Shown: positions 31,201-39,647 of the stretch, piece by piece
How the letters are laid out: every line of letters begins with the position of its first letter
Position numbering within the stretch: the first letter of the stretch is position 1
From: Ditylenchus dipsaci
Taxonomy: Eukaryota; Nematoda; Chromadorea; Rhabditida; Anguinidae
Assembly: GCA_004194705.1 (NCBI GenBank)
Contig: SADC01000852.1
Coordinates: 1 to 64,000, forward strand
Direction: 5' to 3'
DNA length: 64,000 nt
Translations under genes and position numbers: made by a program
The notes under the pieces: generated by a model
Told to the model about the DNA's origin: nothing
Seen by the model: only the letters and a program-made list of their open reading frames with translations
The model's database searches: none

Positions 31201-32888
31201 GGGCGAGAAACTCGTGTATATAGTCTCTGGCTAATCGAGTTTCTCAAAAAAGGCTGTCAATTTGTCATATACTGCTTGATAAATTGATCGCGAGAGACAT
31301 GGGATTAGTAAAAATTCAAGGAGATTTCTAAAAAATTATGGCGTCGCTTTTGCGGAACGACAAAAATGCAAAGATTGACTTTTTTCTTGCTTTTTTCCAA
31401 TTTATCGAAGAAAAAATGTCTACGGAGACAACGCGGGCTAAAATTTTCAGAAGGGATAAGGAGTGGGGAGTTTGGATTTTAAATAAATTCGTGGGCGGGA
31501 GATCGCCGAAAAATGGTGAGCACGGGGAAGTAGTACTGCCCCGGGTAAAGCCTAATATAAAGCCAGACCTACCATATTGCAATGGCGGAACACCAGTTAG
31601 CCAATGACAATAGATGTACTTTGGCTGGTAAATACAGCGTTCGAAAACTGAAAATCGGTAGATAAAAATCTTGAAACGGGTTAAAACTAATATTTCTAAG
31701 AAAACTACGTAAAATTTAAGCCAAATCTTAAAATTTTGGGAATAAATTTTTTCACAGTTAGTGTCAGCCTAAAACAAACTGGTCAAAGTTGGCCATGGAA
31801 TGTGGTACAACCAATAGCAAAAATATAATATCACAGCAGGCCAGAGCTACTAAAAGAGCGTCTGAGGACCTGTGGTTTAGCATAGCCGACCTCCGGCTTT
31901 TTCTGAGCTCAACAGCACCTGTAAAACAATTAAAATGGGGTATACCGTATTAACTCTATTAACTCCCCACCCTACGGAAATCCAAACCTAGAGCAGACAT
32001 TTTGCAAATCTGTTTTTTTGCGTTTTTTAATGTTAGTTAGACAATAGGGAGCAAGTCTGTAAAAAAAGTTTTGCAAAATTGCCGTTCCTCGTCTTTCAAA
32101 TCATTATTTAAAAAAAGGGATGTCTGACAAGAACACACCAAAGGGGGAGTAAGGCAGATTTTCAACATTCGAAATTCAAATTTTAACTTTTGCTTAATTT
32201 CTTTCCCTCACTTTTACATCTTTGATCTTGTACAGGCCTCTTTTGATAAGCAAGCAAGTCAAAAGTGAAACTTGTGACTGAAACTTTTACCTTTAAGCAG
32301 CTTTAGACAATAATGCCGTCTGACAAGCTCTACACGCCACAGGAGAGACCAAAATGTGTCCTCTGGTACCCGAGTCACGGAGCCTCAGTCAAGCGCAAGC
32401 CGCCGCATCGATATTTTCTCATATTTACGCACGACTTGCTTGCAGACTTGCTTCCTATTGTCTAACTAATATTAAAAAAAACATCAAACTGATTTTTTTA
32501 AAGTTATGGCCAAAGTGAAGTACAGTCGAACCTCCCAATAACGATCACCCTAAGGACCGGCCTCAGGTGATCGTTGTTGGGAGGTTCGACTGTATGCCGA
32601 AAAATTGGCCCACTCTGTACTATTAAAAACACAAAAAGAACTACTTACTGTCAAGTTCAAGCAATTGCCTATGACACCTACAGTGCATAGCCATGGGAAA
32701 ATTACGGTGAAGAAGAAATTTTCGGTAGAGGAGCCTTGAAGTCTAAGCAACTCCACTGGCAAGCACACATTCATGGTCAAACAACAATGATGACAAAAGC
32801 AAAGCCAACTACTAGTAGTATTGATAGAATACAGATCAACAGTAATAAAATCAGCTGGTGCTGAAAACCTTGGCCATCTACACTTCAA
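21876..32888 (-). CDS. FMRFamide/myosuppressin-receptor-like GPCR, incomplete
   Basis: Rhodopsin-family neuropeptide receptor in the plasma membrane, coupling extracellular peptide to G protein. Exons found (minus strand): TM1 32649 to 32774 or 32888; TM2 about 31785-31907; TM5 and loop 3 27195-27615; TM6 23612-23685; TM7 and tail 21876-22277. TM1 ends VGVIGNCLNLT; TM2 is ALLVALACCDIIFLLLVVPH; TM5 VVFVIVLPILIMMALNLALL; TM6 starts EHRVTVTVCAIVTA; TM7 has ANCLTAFLVIIGKTLNFILF and CLSSAAFRRRL, the pattern of myosuppressin/DMSR-type receptors. Junction phases agree for TM5-TM6 and TM6-TM7 if one missing base is restored in TM6. No TM3-TM4 exon was found between 27615 and 31785, a region filled by a LINE, MITE and tRNA pair. 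A polyA signal (minus AATAAA) lies at 21757-21762. It may be an assembly-damaged gene or a broken copy. Confidence 0.75.
22606..23475. mobile_element. Foldback element, copy 3 of the splice-donor hairpin family
   Basis: Termini TATAGAATGCCCCCCCCC and GGGGGGGCATTCTATA. Arms carry GAAAGGACCCGTCTCATTTT and its inverse and CCCTTCCCCTCCCAATACAG and inverse. Core hairpin is at 22980-23110. Confidence 0.85.
22980..23130. repeat. Core hairpin with splice-donor-like ends, copy 3
   Basis: GGAATCATGTCTAAGGTAAG, stem GCCCCCTGCGCCCC-TTCG-GGGGCGCAGGGGGC, then GCGCACACCCACATACC and, after a small gap, GAAAGTGACTCTGGATGCAT. Confidence 0.85.
23612..23685 (-). CDS. GPCR exon: first half of TM6, one base short
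   Basis: Acceptor CATTATTCAG, donor CAG|GTAGGT (minus strand). It encodes TMQFQAEHRVTVTVCAIVTA and then loses frame at GCTTTAC. The family pattern (AFTITQ then GPSAIV in the next exon) needs GCTTTTAC, so one T is missing. At 74 nt it should be 75 to keep phase 0 with both neighbours. Confidence 0.75.
24110..24300. repeat. Dispersed repeat shared with 49930-50125
   Basis: Shares GATTTGATTTAAAGTCGCAT, TACTGGCTAT and AATGAGACC with 49930-50125. Both copies are preceded by a minus-strand tRNA-like piece (ATTCGAAACTGTGACCTA at 24080; ATTCGAACCTGTGACCTAGG at 49872), so it may be a tRNA-derived SINE. Confidence 0.65.
24306..24490. mobile_element. Pogo/Tigger-like MITE
   Basis: CAGTCTACTGTCGTTAAACT ... 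inverse CGAGAGTAGACTG, flanked by TA. The word AAACTGGCACC repeats near both ends. 185 bp, no coding capacity. Confidence 0.85.
25195..25662. mobile_element. TA-flanked MITE of the CCGTATTTCCTCTAATAAGC family
   Basis: Ends CCGTATTTCCTCTAATAAGC and GCTTATTAGAGTAAATACGG, TA on both sides. Contains a GGGGCATG...CATGCCCC inner palindrome at 25278-25515. Confidence 0.85.
26570..26720. repeat. AAATCTCGCAGTGC word array
   Basis: About eight variants of AAATCTCGCAGTGCAAAAA or AAATCTTGTGTCGC in one orientation. It lies in the left arm of the nested complex. Confidence 0.5.
26903..26990. repeat. Core hairpin with splice-donor-like ends, copy 4 (decayed)
   Basis: ATGTCTGAGGTAAGTGAGTG is clear, but the stem and the far side are degenerate (CCCCCTACGCCACCGAAGG...GGTGGCCTTCGG). 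Confidence 0.65.
27195..27615 (-). CDS. GPCR exon: TM5 and third cytoplasmic loop
   Basis: Acceptor TTCTTTTTCAG, donor CAG|GTAAGT (minus strand), 421 nt. It encodes an extracellular stretch with a glycosylation site (NIT), TM5 and a long Ser-rich third loop ending LFRRSIDQ. Preceding phase is 2, ending phase 0. Confidence 0.8.
28042..28113 (+). tRNA. tRNA-Cys (GCA)
   Basis: A full cloverleaf can be drawn: acceptor GGGGGAA/TTCTCCT (two G-U pairs), D stem GCTC/GAGC, anticodon stem TTCGA/TCGAG around loop CTGCAGA with GCA at 28074-28076, T stem TCTGG/CCGGA around TTCAAAT. A box TAGCTCAGTGG and B box GGTTCAAATCC are good. No intron. Confidence 0.85.
28491..28562 (-). tRNA. tRNA-Cys (GCA), inverted identical copy
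   Basis: The reverse complement is identical over all 72 positions to 28042-28113, and the two genes point toward each other. The flanking 5' sequence (ATTGC-TAGTCTCC) is also shared in inverted form, so a unit longer than the tRNA was duplicated as a foldback. Confidence 0.85.
28621..29793 (+). CDS. LINE reverse transcriptase, open over 390 codons
   Basis: RNA-directed DNA polymerase for target-primed reverse transcription. Motifs in order: SSYRPISLTCSLSKILEKI, QHGFLNKRS, CYFDISKAFDTI (first catalytic Asp), SGVPQGSVLGPLLFIFYFSE, LKLYADDLK (YADD box), then the thumb segment DLGIVLTPNLKW. The first about 15 codons are MITE sequence read in frame, so the listed start is not the natural one. 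A TAG at 29791 ends it, but the adjacent frame goes on to 29971 with FFVRTPKIYYALP, a C-terminal LINE motif; one A missing from an A run would explain this. Confidence 0.85.
   Translation: MGSYFSTPKIGKKYLEDVLCSPYFQKGDKHDPSSYRPISLTCSLSKILEKIVHEKLLAFLLSRNLIPKFQHGFLNKRSVNSQMIEVFDDRSKSIEENKCTDVCYFDISKAFDTISHSILLRKLQKAGVYGALLKWIRNFLVSRYFMVKIQDSFSQPTLQTSGVPQGSVLGPLLFIFYFSEFSSSCQVSGVQLKLYADDLKAYVSFDRETYPKNLQVFIQEFFEWCCENELKISPEKCQVLHLGKKNPHHIYYLNANQIAPVKNSIKDLGIVLTPNLKWNAHLENLCKSAYSRLFTLFKAVRSTDYKFLVQLYMTYVRPIIETSSVVYNPYLKKDIKKIERIQKIALNQIYFRSLRNKYPDKPHYEKLLKLFKMETLQKRRLKADLVFYHK
28660..30097 (+). mobile_element. 5'-truncated non-LTR retrotransposon (Jockey/CR1-like)
   Basis: RT ORF, then a short 3' tail ending in AATAAATAAATTTCG. 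No endonuclease domain is present, so it is 5' truncated. The insertion point in the MITE is recoverable from the intact relative at 58736-58924. Confidence 0.8.
29794..29971 (+). pseudogene. C-terminal remainder of the LINE ORF in a shifted frame
   Basis: Continues in the +1-shifted frame from about 29790: NSIEKIDINLN ... RTPKIYYALPAEIV, ending TAA at 29969-29971. Confidence 0.65.
30270..31780. other. Intron-like interval of the GPCR gene without a recognised exon
   Basis: The expected TM3-TM4 exon was searched for on the minus strand and not seen. Contains a second copy of TTCCTTTTTTTCAGCCTTCG at 30430 and a solo MITE arm near 30770-30800. Confidence 0.45.
31785..31907 (-). CDS. GPCR exon: intracellular loop 1 and TM2
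   Basis: Minus strand encodes LRKSRRSAMLNHRSSDALLV followed by ALACCDIIFLLLVVPHSMA. Starting at 31907 gives phase 0 continuity with the TM1 exon; an alternative start at 31918 with a donor 2 codons later is also phase compatible. The 3' boundary is uncertain. Confidence 0.65.
31946..32030. mobile_element. Solo arm of a CCGTATT-type MITE
   Basis: CCGTATTAACTCTATTAACT plus GGGTGGGGAG-type inner sequence, the same as the right arm of 28597-30262 in inverse. The partner arm is missing. Confidence 0.6.
32523..32592. mobile_element. 70-bp pogo-like MITE
   Basis: CAGTCGAACCTCCCAATAAC and GTTGTTGGGAGGTTCGACTG, TA on both sides. A near-perfect hairpin with almost no loop. Confidence 0.85.
32649..32888 (-). 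CDS. GPCR exon: N-terminus and TM1
   Basis: Donor ACA|GTAAGT on the minus strand at 32649. TM1 reads FFFTVIFPWLCTVGVIGNCL with the conserved GN pair. Two in-frame Met codons are possible starts: 32886-32888 and 32772-32774; the latter gives a short extracellular N-terminus. Confidence 0.65.
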
Positions 32889-32899
32889 TGGAAAAGGCT

Positions 32900-33340
32900 T
32901 TCGTAAATAGATAGAATAATATAAATGTGTAGAAAAATATCGTTAGAATAATGTTATTCTGTCAAAATTTGTTTATTGTTGCCTGAAAAAATATTTTTTA
33001 TAAAACTTTTTTCGACAAAAAAATATATATAATAGTAATTTTTGAAAGATCTTGGGCGATCCCGAATTTTATACGGTTGCTATCGAATCGGCTGAGAAGC
33101 CTAGAAAATATTATTATGAAAAACTTATTATTATTCGTTTGAAGATTCTGAACTATAGAAAAGAAGCTGTAAGGGGAAGGAACATGCAGTCTGGCACAGA
33201 CATCAAGTTGAAATTCCATTCAAGTACAGCATCAAAAAATGTAATGAAATCTAAATTAAAATTAAACCCCAGAATGATGGGGAATTAGAAGTAAAAAATT
33301 TTCGGCACTCGTAGCGAATACCTTTTCCCAAGAATCTGAC
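32900..33340. other. Noncoding AT-rich interval upstream of the GPCR
   Basis: No promoter motif or exon could be supported on either strand. Confidence 0.35.
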
Positions 33341-33342
33341 TT

Positions 33343-33545
33343 TCTGAAAAGACCATACTTGTTGATGCAAATGAGAATTTGACAAATTCAAACGCGTGCG
33401 GGACACTTTTCTTTCGTCTCTCACTTTACTCCTTTGAGTCGCTCGAAATAACTCCAAAGAGTAAAGTGCGAGACGAAAGAGAAGTGTCCCGCGCGCATTT
33501 GAATTTGCCAAATCTTAATTTGCATCAACAAGTGTGGTCCTTTAA
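33343..33545. repeat. Foldback of the GCGCGGGACAC family
   Basis: GACCATACTTGTTGATGCAA ... TTGCATCAACAAGTGTGGTC, with GCGTGCGGGACACTTTTCTT and its inverse. The centre is CACTTTACTC/GAGTAAAGTG. Confidence 0.8.
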
Positions 33546-33559
33546 AATCGCTGTAACTA

Positions 33560-34550
33560 TTCTTTAAAACAACAAGTTTAGGCTCGGAAGTTGTGACTAA
33601 TAACTTTATCGCGCACTTTTTTCTGTGTCTGTCACATTTTACTTACGTAGAAAAAGTGAAAATCATGGAGGGCGGGGCAGGTCGATGTATTTGCCAGTAG
33701 GGTCGAATTTTCTGTACTTTTCAAGAAAAAAAAGGTTATACAAGTGTAAAAAATGACATTTGAGTGATTTTAAAAGAAAATTGATTAAAAAAAAGAATTC
33801 ACAAAATTTAGAATGAAAAAGAAACACAAAATAAAAAAAATTGAAAAACAAAGATAAAAATAAAAATATAAGTTATATTAAAACAATATTTCAGTCATTA
33901 GAATAAAAAAAATCACACTGGAAGAGTAAACAAGATAAACTTTTAAATATATTTCTATGTATTTCTAAATATCGATAGAGCTTAAGAAATTTTCGTTTTA
34001 ATGGTAATTTCTTTTTTGTTTAATCAAAAAGCAATTAAAGTGAGAATAACCCATTTAAAGCTGACAACAAATAAATAATATAACAAATTGTCTTGTGGCT
34101 GTTTATCTAGAAGAAGGTGTTTTCAGCACTTCTTGCCAAACTAAGAGAAGGTCATTGGGGAGTAGGTTGGCACTAATTCCTTCAAAGTTGTTGTGTGCGC
34201 CTGTCCCGAAATACATCGCTCGCCAGAGGGCTAGTCAAATTTAATTAAATGCCAATAAAACAAATCGAAGCAGAGGGCGGCGGACAAGTTTTATTTAAAG
34301 AAAAAATTGCCGTTTTTCTTTAGTCCTCCTAATGATGTGAACTATGGTGAGTTGCAACAAGGAAATATTTTTTTGCTGAATGTAAGAATTATAAACTTTG
34401 TTATGGGTGGCAAGAAAACAATTGAAGTGTGTGGAAAAATTTATTTGAATGAAAAGTAGGTCAAAATATTTTTGAGATGTTGGAAAAACTTTCCAAAAGT
34501 AAAATTAGGAGCGCAGCAGTGAATATTCTCATAACAGTATCACGGCTTTT
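33560..34550. other. Noncoding AT-rich interval
   Basis: Homopolymer-rich; no exon, RNA gene or clear repeat seen. Confidence 0.35.
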
Positions 34551-34564
34551 AAAAGGGTCATGAC

Positions 34565-34759
34565 TAGGGTTGTCGAGTACTCGAAATTTTCGAGTACTCG
34601 ACTCGAAATTTTATTGAAACTCGAAATTTTCGAGTACTCGACTCGACTCAATATTCGAAAATGGAAATTTTCGAGTACTCGACTCGATACTCGAAACTCG
34701 AAAAATTTCGAATAATACTCGAAATTACTCGATTTCGAGTACTCGACTCAACAACCCTA
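34565..34759. mobile_element. hAT-like element built from CGAGTACTCGAAATTTT words
   Basis: Perfect 8-bp duplication GTCATGAC at 34557-34564 and 34760-34767. Ends TAGGGTTGTCGAGTACTCG and the inverse of GAGTACTCGACTCAACAACCCTA. All 195 bp consist of the palindromic word CGAGTACTCG joined by AAATTTT. Confidence 0.9.
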
Positions 34760-34860
34760 GTCATGACCGTCACCGATGGGAATATTTTGAAAGGTGGGTA
34801 CCAGTAAAATTCAAATAAGAATTAGTTTTACACAATTTTGTAAAATTAGAAGAAAAATTA

Positions 34861-34930
34861 TACCTCAGGTGGGAATCGAACCGACGACCAACTTTCACAC
34901 TACGCAGCCGTTTCACCGCTAGGCCACCGT
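34861..34930 (-). tRNA. tRNA-like sequence next to a hAT-like insertion
   Basis: Minus strand: A box TGGCCTAGCGGTGAAACGG, B box GGTTCGATTCC. A canonical anticodon arm was not obvious. The element 34936-35178 sits a few bp upstream of its 5' end. Confidence 0.45.
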
Positions 34931-34935
34931 AAAAG

Positions 34936-35178
34936 CAGTGTTGGGAATTTTCAAATTTCTCGTCCTCGTACTTCGTACCAGAAATTTTCGGGACTCGTAC
35001 TTCGTACTCGTCCTCGTACCGACTTTTTCAAACCGCCCGTACTCGTCTTGGTCCTCGCCTTTTTCTCGTTCGTCCACGTCTTCGTCCTCGTACTTGTAGT
35101 TTTTTGAGCCTCGTACTTCGTCCTCGTCCTCGTAGTACGAGGACGAAGACGAAAGACGAGGACGAGTTCCCAACACTG
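34936..35178. mobile_element. hAT-like element built from ACGAGGACGAAG words
   Basis: Perfect 8-bp duplication CGTAAAAG at 34928-34935 and 35179-35186. Ends CAGTGTTGGGAATTTTC and GTTCCCAACACTG are classical hAT termini. The body is TCGTCCTCGTACTTCG-type words, mostly one orientation. Confidence 0.9.
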
Positions 35179-35189
35179 CGTAAAAGCCC

Positions 35190-36490
35190 AAGTGCACCCC
35201 CCCCCCCCAAGAGTATTTTTCTCTAAACCTACTTTTTCAGTTCCCTTGATTTTTTTCACCCAATCCATCGCAATGTGGATTGTGCTGGTAGTTAGCCGCT
35301 TCACGGCCAAATACCCTTGGTATTGTCGGTGCCAAAGGTGTGAAATAATTGAAAAATGAAAAAACTCTTTGGAAAGGGCAGGCCCTTTGGCTGCTGTCCT
35401 AGACTACAGATGCTAATGAACAATGAGAAAACAAGAAAAACCGGTCTGTAAGAACATAATTTTGAATAACGACCTAAAAAGTTGGGGGATCTCTTATTAC
35501 ACCCTGTGTTTCTGCAATAGAAAAAAGTTTTGTCCAAAATTAGACTAATAAGCGTAAATAAAAGCCAAAAATAAAAAGACTTCCGAAACTTGTCCCACTA
35601 AAAAATAAAAAGCATAACAAGTACTGCATCTCATATAAAAATCAGTTTGAAAGTCAAAACAAAGAATATATTCCAACATGCTCATCATAATCAAAAAGCT
35701 ATAAAAAGGGATTTCTCAAATCTTTTTGAGTGGTCCTATAGCAATGACTGACTCATTAAAGGGACTACTTGTTGAGTGGAGCACCAATTACTCTGCCCCC
35801 ACCCTTACTACAGCTTGTTGAAAGAACTAAAATATATTTCAAAATATATATAAAGAAGAAGTGGAACACCCAGCCAAAACTGTTCGTTATAAGAGGCTTG
35901 GGGACAAGGGCCCTAAAGCACTCAATCATTCAACTTATAATCTTTTTTAGCCCATTCCACACACTTGTTTTCGTCTCAACGGCCATAGCTTTTGAAGCAC
36001 TTCTTTATTATTACCCGAAATAATTTGATGGAAAAAAACCGTGTGAACAGTAGAAAAACTTTGTCGGGAAAAGCAGGATTTTCATAACGAAAACACAAAA
36101 AGTTAGTTTTTGACCTTTTCTAAGATTCGGCTCACTACATATTTTGGTAGCACAAAAAATTTAGAGTGCTTTGTTTTACACTCCCATACTCGGATGGTCT
36201 CTTTGGCGAAATCAACTCAGAATTTCATGCTGATCATTTTTATTGCTAGGAGAATTGGCGCCTTACAGGCGCCTAGTAGCAGAAACAATACTGTTTTTAA
36301 TTTGAAAGAGATTCCAGGACTATTATATACAAACCCTATTCGGGTACTATCCTGGTGGTTTGGGTCCATCCAGATGGTTAGGGTAGTTTTCAGGTGGTTG
36401 CATACTTTCCAGTTGGGTACCTTCCAGGTGGTCTAGGATCTTTCCAGTCAGTTATTGTTAGTTTGCTTATCTAGTAGTATACAATATTCA
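35190..36490. other. Interval without a recognised gene
   Basis: C run at 35196-35208; repeated TCCAGGTGGT phrases at 36345-36435 (also 37450-37500, outside the 36492-37382 element), which may be a short minisatellite. No exon supported. Confidence 0.4.
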
Positions 36491-36491
36491 T

Positions 36492-37382
36492 TAGGCTTGG
36501 GGAAGGGACGGGAATCCCACGGGATTCCCGGTTTGGGAATCCCGAAAATTTTCTAAATCTCGATCCCGAATCCCGCCGGCCTAAAAGCTAAATCCCGAAT
36601 TCCGCCGGTCCATTTTCCGTTTTTATTTAAATCCCGAAAAAATCCCGAAATTTGATAAATCGCTTTTTTAAAGCCGTTACAATGTTTTCATGATGTTCCT
36701 TATGGATGTTAAAAAAAATGTGGAACGCAGCATTCACCAAAACAGCTTTTATCATTTTACTGTGCACTCCTGATATAAAACCCTTTTTTCAAGTTCGTTG
36801 CCCGGTCGGGTGCGAACTATTAAGACTTTACTGTTTAAATTTTTTACCATAGTAGTCAGCACAAATTGATTCCCAAAATTATAAGAATTTCGACTTTATG
36901 ATAAGAATTTCGACTTTGCCGATCGATTTCGTAAAAGGAAAAAGCTTAAATTTTACTTTACTAGGGCCCCTTTAACTATATAGTTAACTACACAGTAAAC
37001 TGTACAAGCTAGAATTAACTATACGAGCTGCAGTTAACTGTACAAGCTACAGTTAATTGTACAAGCCAAAGTTAACTGTACAGCCGATTCTACTTACCGG
37101 TTGTTGGTAAATTTTACCGGCTGTAATAAGTTACCAGTAAGATACCGTGGTAACTTGAAGACTTTTAGACTTTTAGTTACCACGGTAAGTTAGGTTAAAG
37201 CCTCAAAAGCCAATTTGTTTCATACCATACAAGATTTTTTAAAAAATATTCACTTTGCGGTTTTTTGGAAACATCCCAAATTTCGCGGGATTCCCGGAAT
37301 TCTCCTGGCGGGAATCCCGAATCCCAAAAATTTTTGGAATCCCGATCCCGAATCCCGCCGGTACCCCAAATCCCCAAGCCTA
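36492..37382. mobile_element. hAT-like element built from CGGGATTCCCG words
   Basis: Perfect 8-bp duplication ATATTCAT at 36484-36491 and 37383-37390. Ends TAGGCTTGGGGAAGGG and the inverse of CCCAAATCCCCAAGCCTA. Word AATCCCGAATCCCGCCGG recurs at both ends. The middle has a second array of GTTAACTGTACAAGC at 36980-37090. Confidence 0.9.
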
Positions 37383-37389
37383 ATATTCA

Positions 37390-38085
37390 TCAATCACTTT
37401 CGCCGCCTTCATTAATTAAAAAATGGTTACACGTGACTAGGGCATAATCCAGGTCATGGGGTACTATCCAGGTGCTTGTGGTACCGTTTAGGTGGTTGGT
37501 ACTTTCCGGGTTAGGGCTTAGCCGTATTCCCATCACGAAGGGGAGACTCTATATTTTACGACATAAAAATACAGCAATAACATGTGCACCTTGAAAAATA
37601 GCTTGAAGAATATCTTGAAGTTAGATAATCTCACCAAAAGCACGATAATTGTCCGAACTGAAAGCTTGCGCACGCGAGTTGTCCCTATTTTCCTCATTTT
37701 TTATTTACAACATTATACTTATTTGAGAGAGGAGATTATGTAGTTCACACCATGAAATACATCAACTACATGTGTACCTTGCTGATCGTGCTGACTATAA
37801 AGCGGGAGTGAACTTCATACAGGCTTCACCTACGGTCGAAGGTTCAATTCCCCCTAAGGCACATCTTTTTTTTAAATTATGTTTACTGACTGCTAGAGCC
37901 AAAAACTATCGAGGAATCGGTTGGAACGACGAATAAGGTATCCAGGCACCCTCCAGTAACTTTTACCTATGTTCAGATTCTATCTTTCTATGATCTCTAA
38001 GTAACATTTTAGGGTGGTTCACCTTGGTCCCCCACGGCGAAATGTCGATTTTTGGCCAAAAATTTTTTTTCAAAAAATGGTCAGC
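37390..38085. other. Interval with a weak tRNA-like sequence
   Basis: Near 37840 AAGGTTCAATTCCCCC resembles a B box, but no cloverleaf is evident. Continues the TCCAGGTG phrases to 37500. Confidence 0.4.
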
Positions 38086-38089
38086 CGCG

Positions 38090-38340
38090 CCTTAAAGGGG
38101 CATGCCCACGCTAATAAGAGGTGGTGCCCGGGAATTCAAAAAATTTTCCTAATCATTGAACTTCTGTACGGATTTTTTAACTTCGTTTCTAACAAAACAA
38201 GGCCTAGAATTTAATTTTAGGTATGGTTTTGTTAGAAACCAAGTTAAAAAATATGTACAGAAGTTCAATGATTAGGAAAAAAATTCAAATTCCCGGCACC
38301 ACCTCTTATTAGCGTGGGCATGTCCTTTAAAAACACGTTT
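38090..38340. repeat. Palindrome, copy shared with 47160-47400
   Basis: AAAGGGGCATGCCCACGCTA ... TAGCGTGGGCATGTCCTTT with GGTGGTGCCCGGGAATT and its inverse inside. Closely matches 47160-47400 throughout. Confidence 0.8.
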
Positions 38341-38774
38341 TCTACATTTTAAAAGTACGAAAACACCAAAGAAACATTATTTTGGGATGTTTTGGGAGGG
38401 CACCGAATAACACAGCCCGATTTAGAAAAAAGTCAGAAAATATGAGTCATACCAGACAAAGCTAAAACTTCAAAACGACCGATTTTCGGAAATTTAGCCG
38501 ATTTGAGCCTGTAAAAGCGTACACACTCATTTGATCACAACTCATTTGATCCCACTCATTTGATCCCAACTCATTTGATCCCACCTCATTTGATCCCACC
38601 TCATTTGATCCCAATTTCGGTACTAGGTCAATTTACTCCCTGTAAATTCATCCCTAGATAAATTCATCTTTACTCGGTACTAGGGTTTGAATACGGCTTA
38701 TACCAACTACCTTTTTTCGTGTTTACCTGTTTTGAGTTTTAGCAAAATCGAGTCGTCTATCTGCTTGAAGCATC

Positions 38775-39647
38775 ATGGGCAAACCGACTAAGATGTGGAC
38801 CAAGCTGAAGTTGTCGTCCAGATCGCCGGTTTCTTGAAGAAGAGGTTTTTTGTATGGTTGTATATTTATTGTGTTGTACATTTATTAAATTTTAGCGGCA
38901 AGATCAAACTTCCAGAGTGGGCTGATGTCGTCAAGCTAGGCAAGAACAAGGAATTGGCTCCCATTGATCCCGAATGGTACTACCGTAATTCCTCTAATAA
39001 GCCGCCCCCCCCCCCAAATTCAAAAAACGGGTTTCTGGCATTGTGTTTTTGACCTATGTTTTGAAAACCACTGTTAGGCAAGTCACCATCTATTTTGTAG
39101 CTCATCTCACTGGCTACAAATTGAGGGGTAACTTGCCAAAGAGGAGTCTTCAAAAAATGGGTCAAAAACACAATGCCAAGAACACGATTTTGAACCAGAA
39201 GGGGGGGGGGGGTGGCGGCTTATTAGAGGAATTACGGTATGTGCGCACTGCCAGCATTGCTCGACGTCTTTACATCAGATTGCCATCCGGTAAGTGTACG
39301 ATTTTTGTTGGAATTTTCTTCGACCCTCTTAAAATTTGGTTTAATGCTGGATGTCTTCAGGCGTTGGGGCTTTGCGTAAGGTGTATGGGGAAAACAAACG
39401 CCGTGGTGTTGCACTCAACCACTTCTCTTTGACTTCAGGATACGTCGTCAGAAAGGTTCTGCGAACCCTGGAGGGCTTGAAGTGGGCTGAGAAAAGCCCT
39501 GATGGTGGTCGCAAGTTGACGAAGTAGGTACCTAAACGAATTTTTGCATTCTTAAATTTATTAATATTTCGTTTTCAAAGCTGAAAGAATCTGGATCGCA
39601 TCGCCTCTCAGTTGCGTCATACTGGTGCTGTTGAAAAAGTCGAATAA
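38775..39647 (+). pseudogene. RpS19: Ribosomal protein S19 (eS19) copy, intron-bearing, damaged
   Basis: eS19 is a 40S subunit protein needed for 18S rRNA maturation. Exons: 38775-38844, 38896-38984, 39227-39289, 39361-39527, 39581-39647. Order of eS19 blocks: [107 protein letters not shown]. Introns 1, 3 and 4 are 51, 71 and 53 bp. Three one-base losses break the frame (near 38790, 39525 and 39588), each fixed by one extra G. A TA-flanked MITE (38983-39237) cuts the third block. It may be a captured pseudogene, or a live gene with assembly indels. Confidence 0.8.
38983..39237. mobile_element. TA-flanked MITE inserted in an RpS19 coding exon
   Basis: Ends CCGTAATTCCTCTAATAAGC and GCTTATTAGAGGAATTACGG; TA at 38981-38982 and 39238-39239. 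Removing the element and one TA restores GGTACTATGTGCGC, giving EWYYVRTAS. Inner arms: GGCATTGTGTTTTTGACC and inverse. Confidence 0.9.

Noticed and set aside
34919..35310. ORFs rich in Arg/Thr/Glu/Asp on the minus strand
   Set aside because: They are translations of the ACGAGGACGAAG array.
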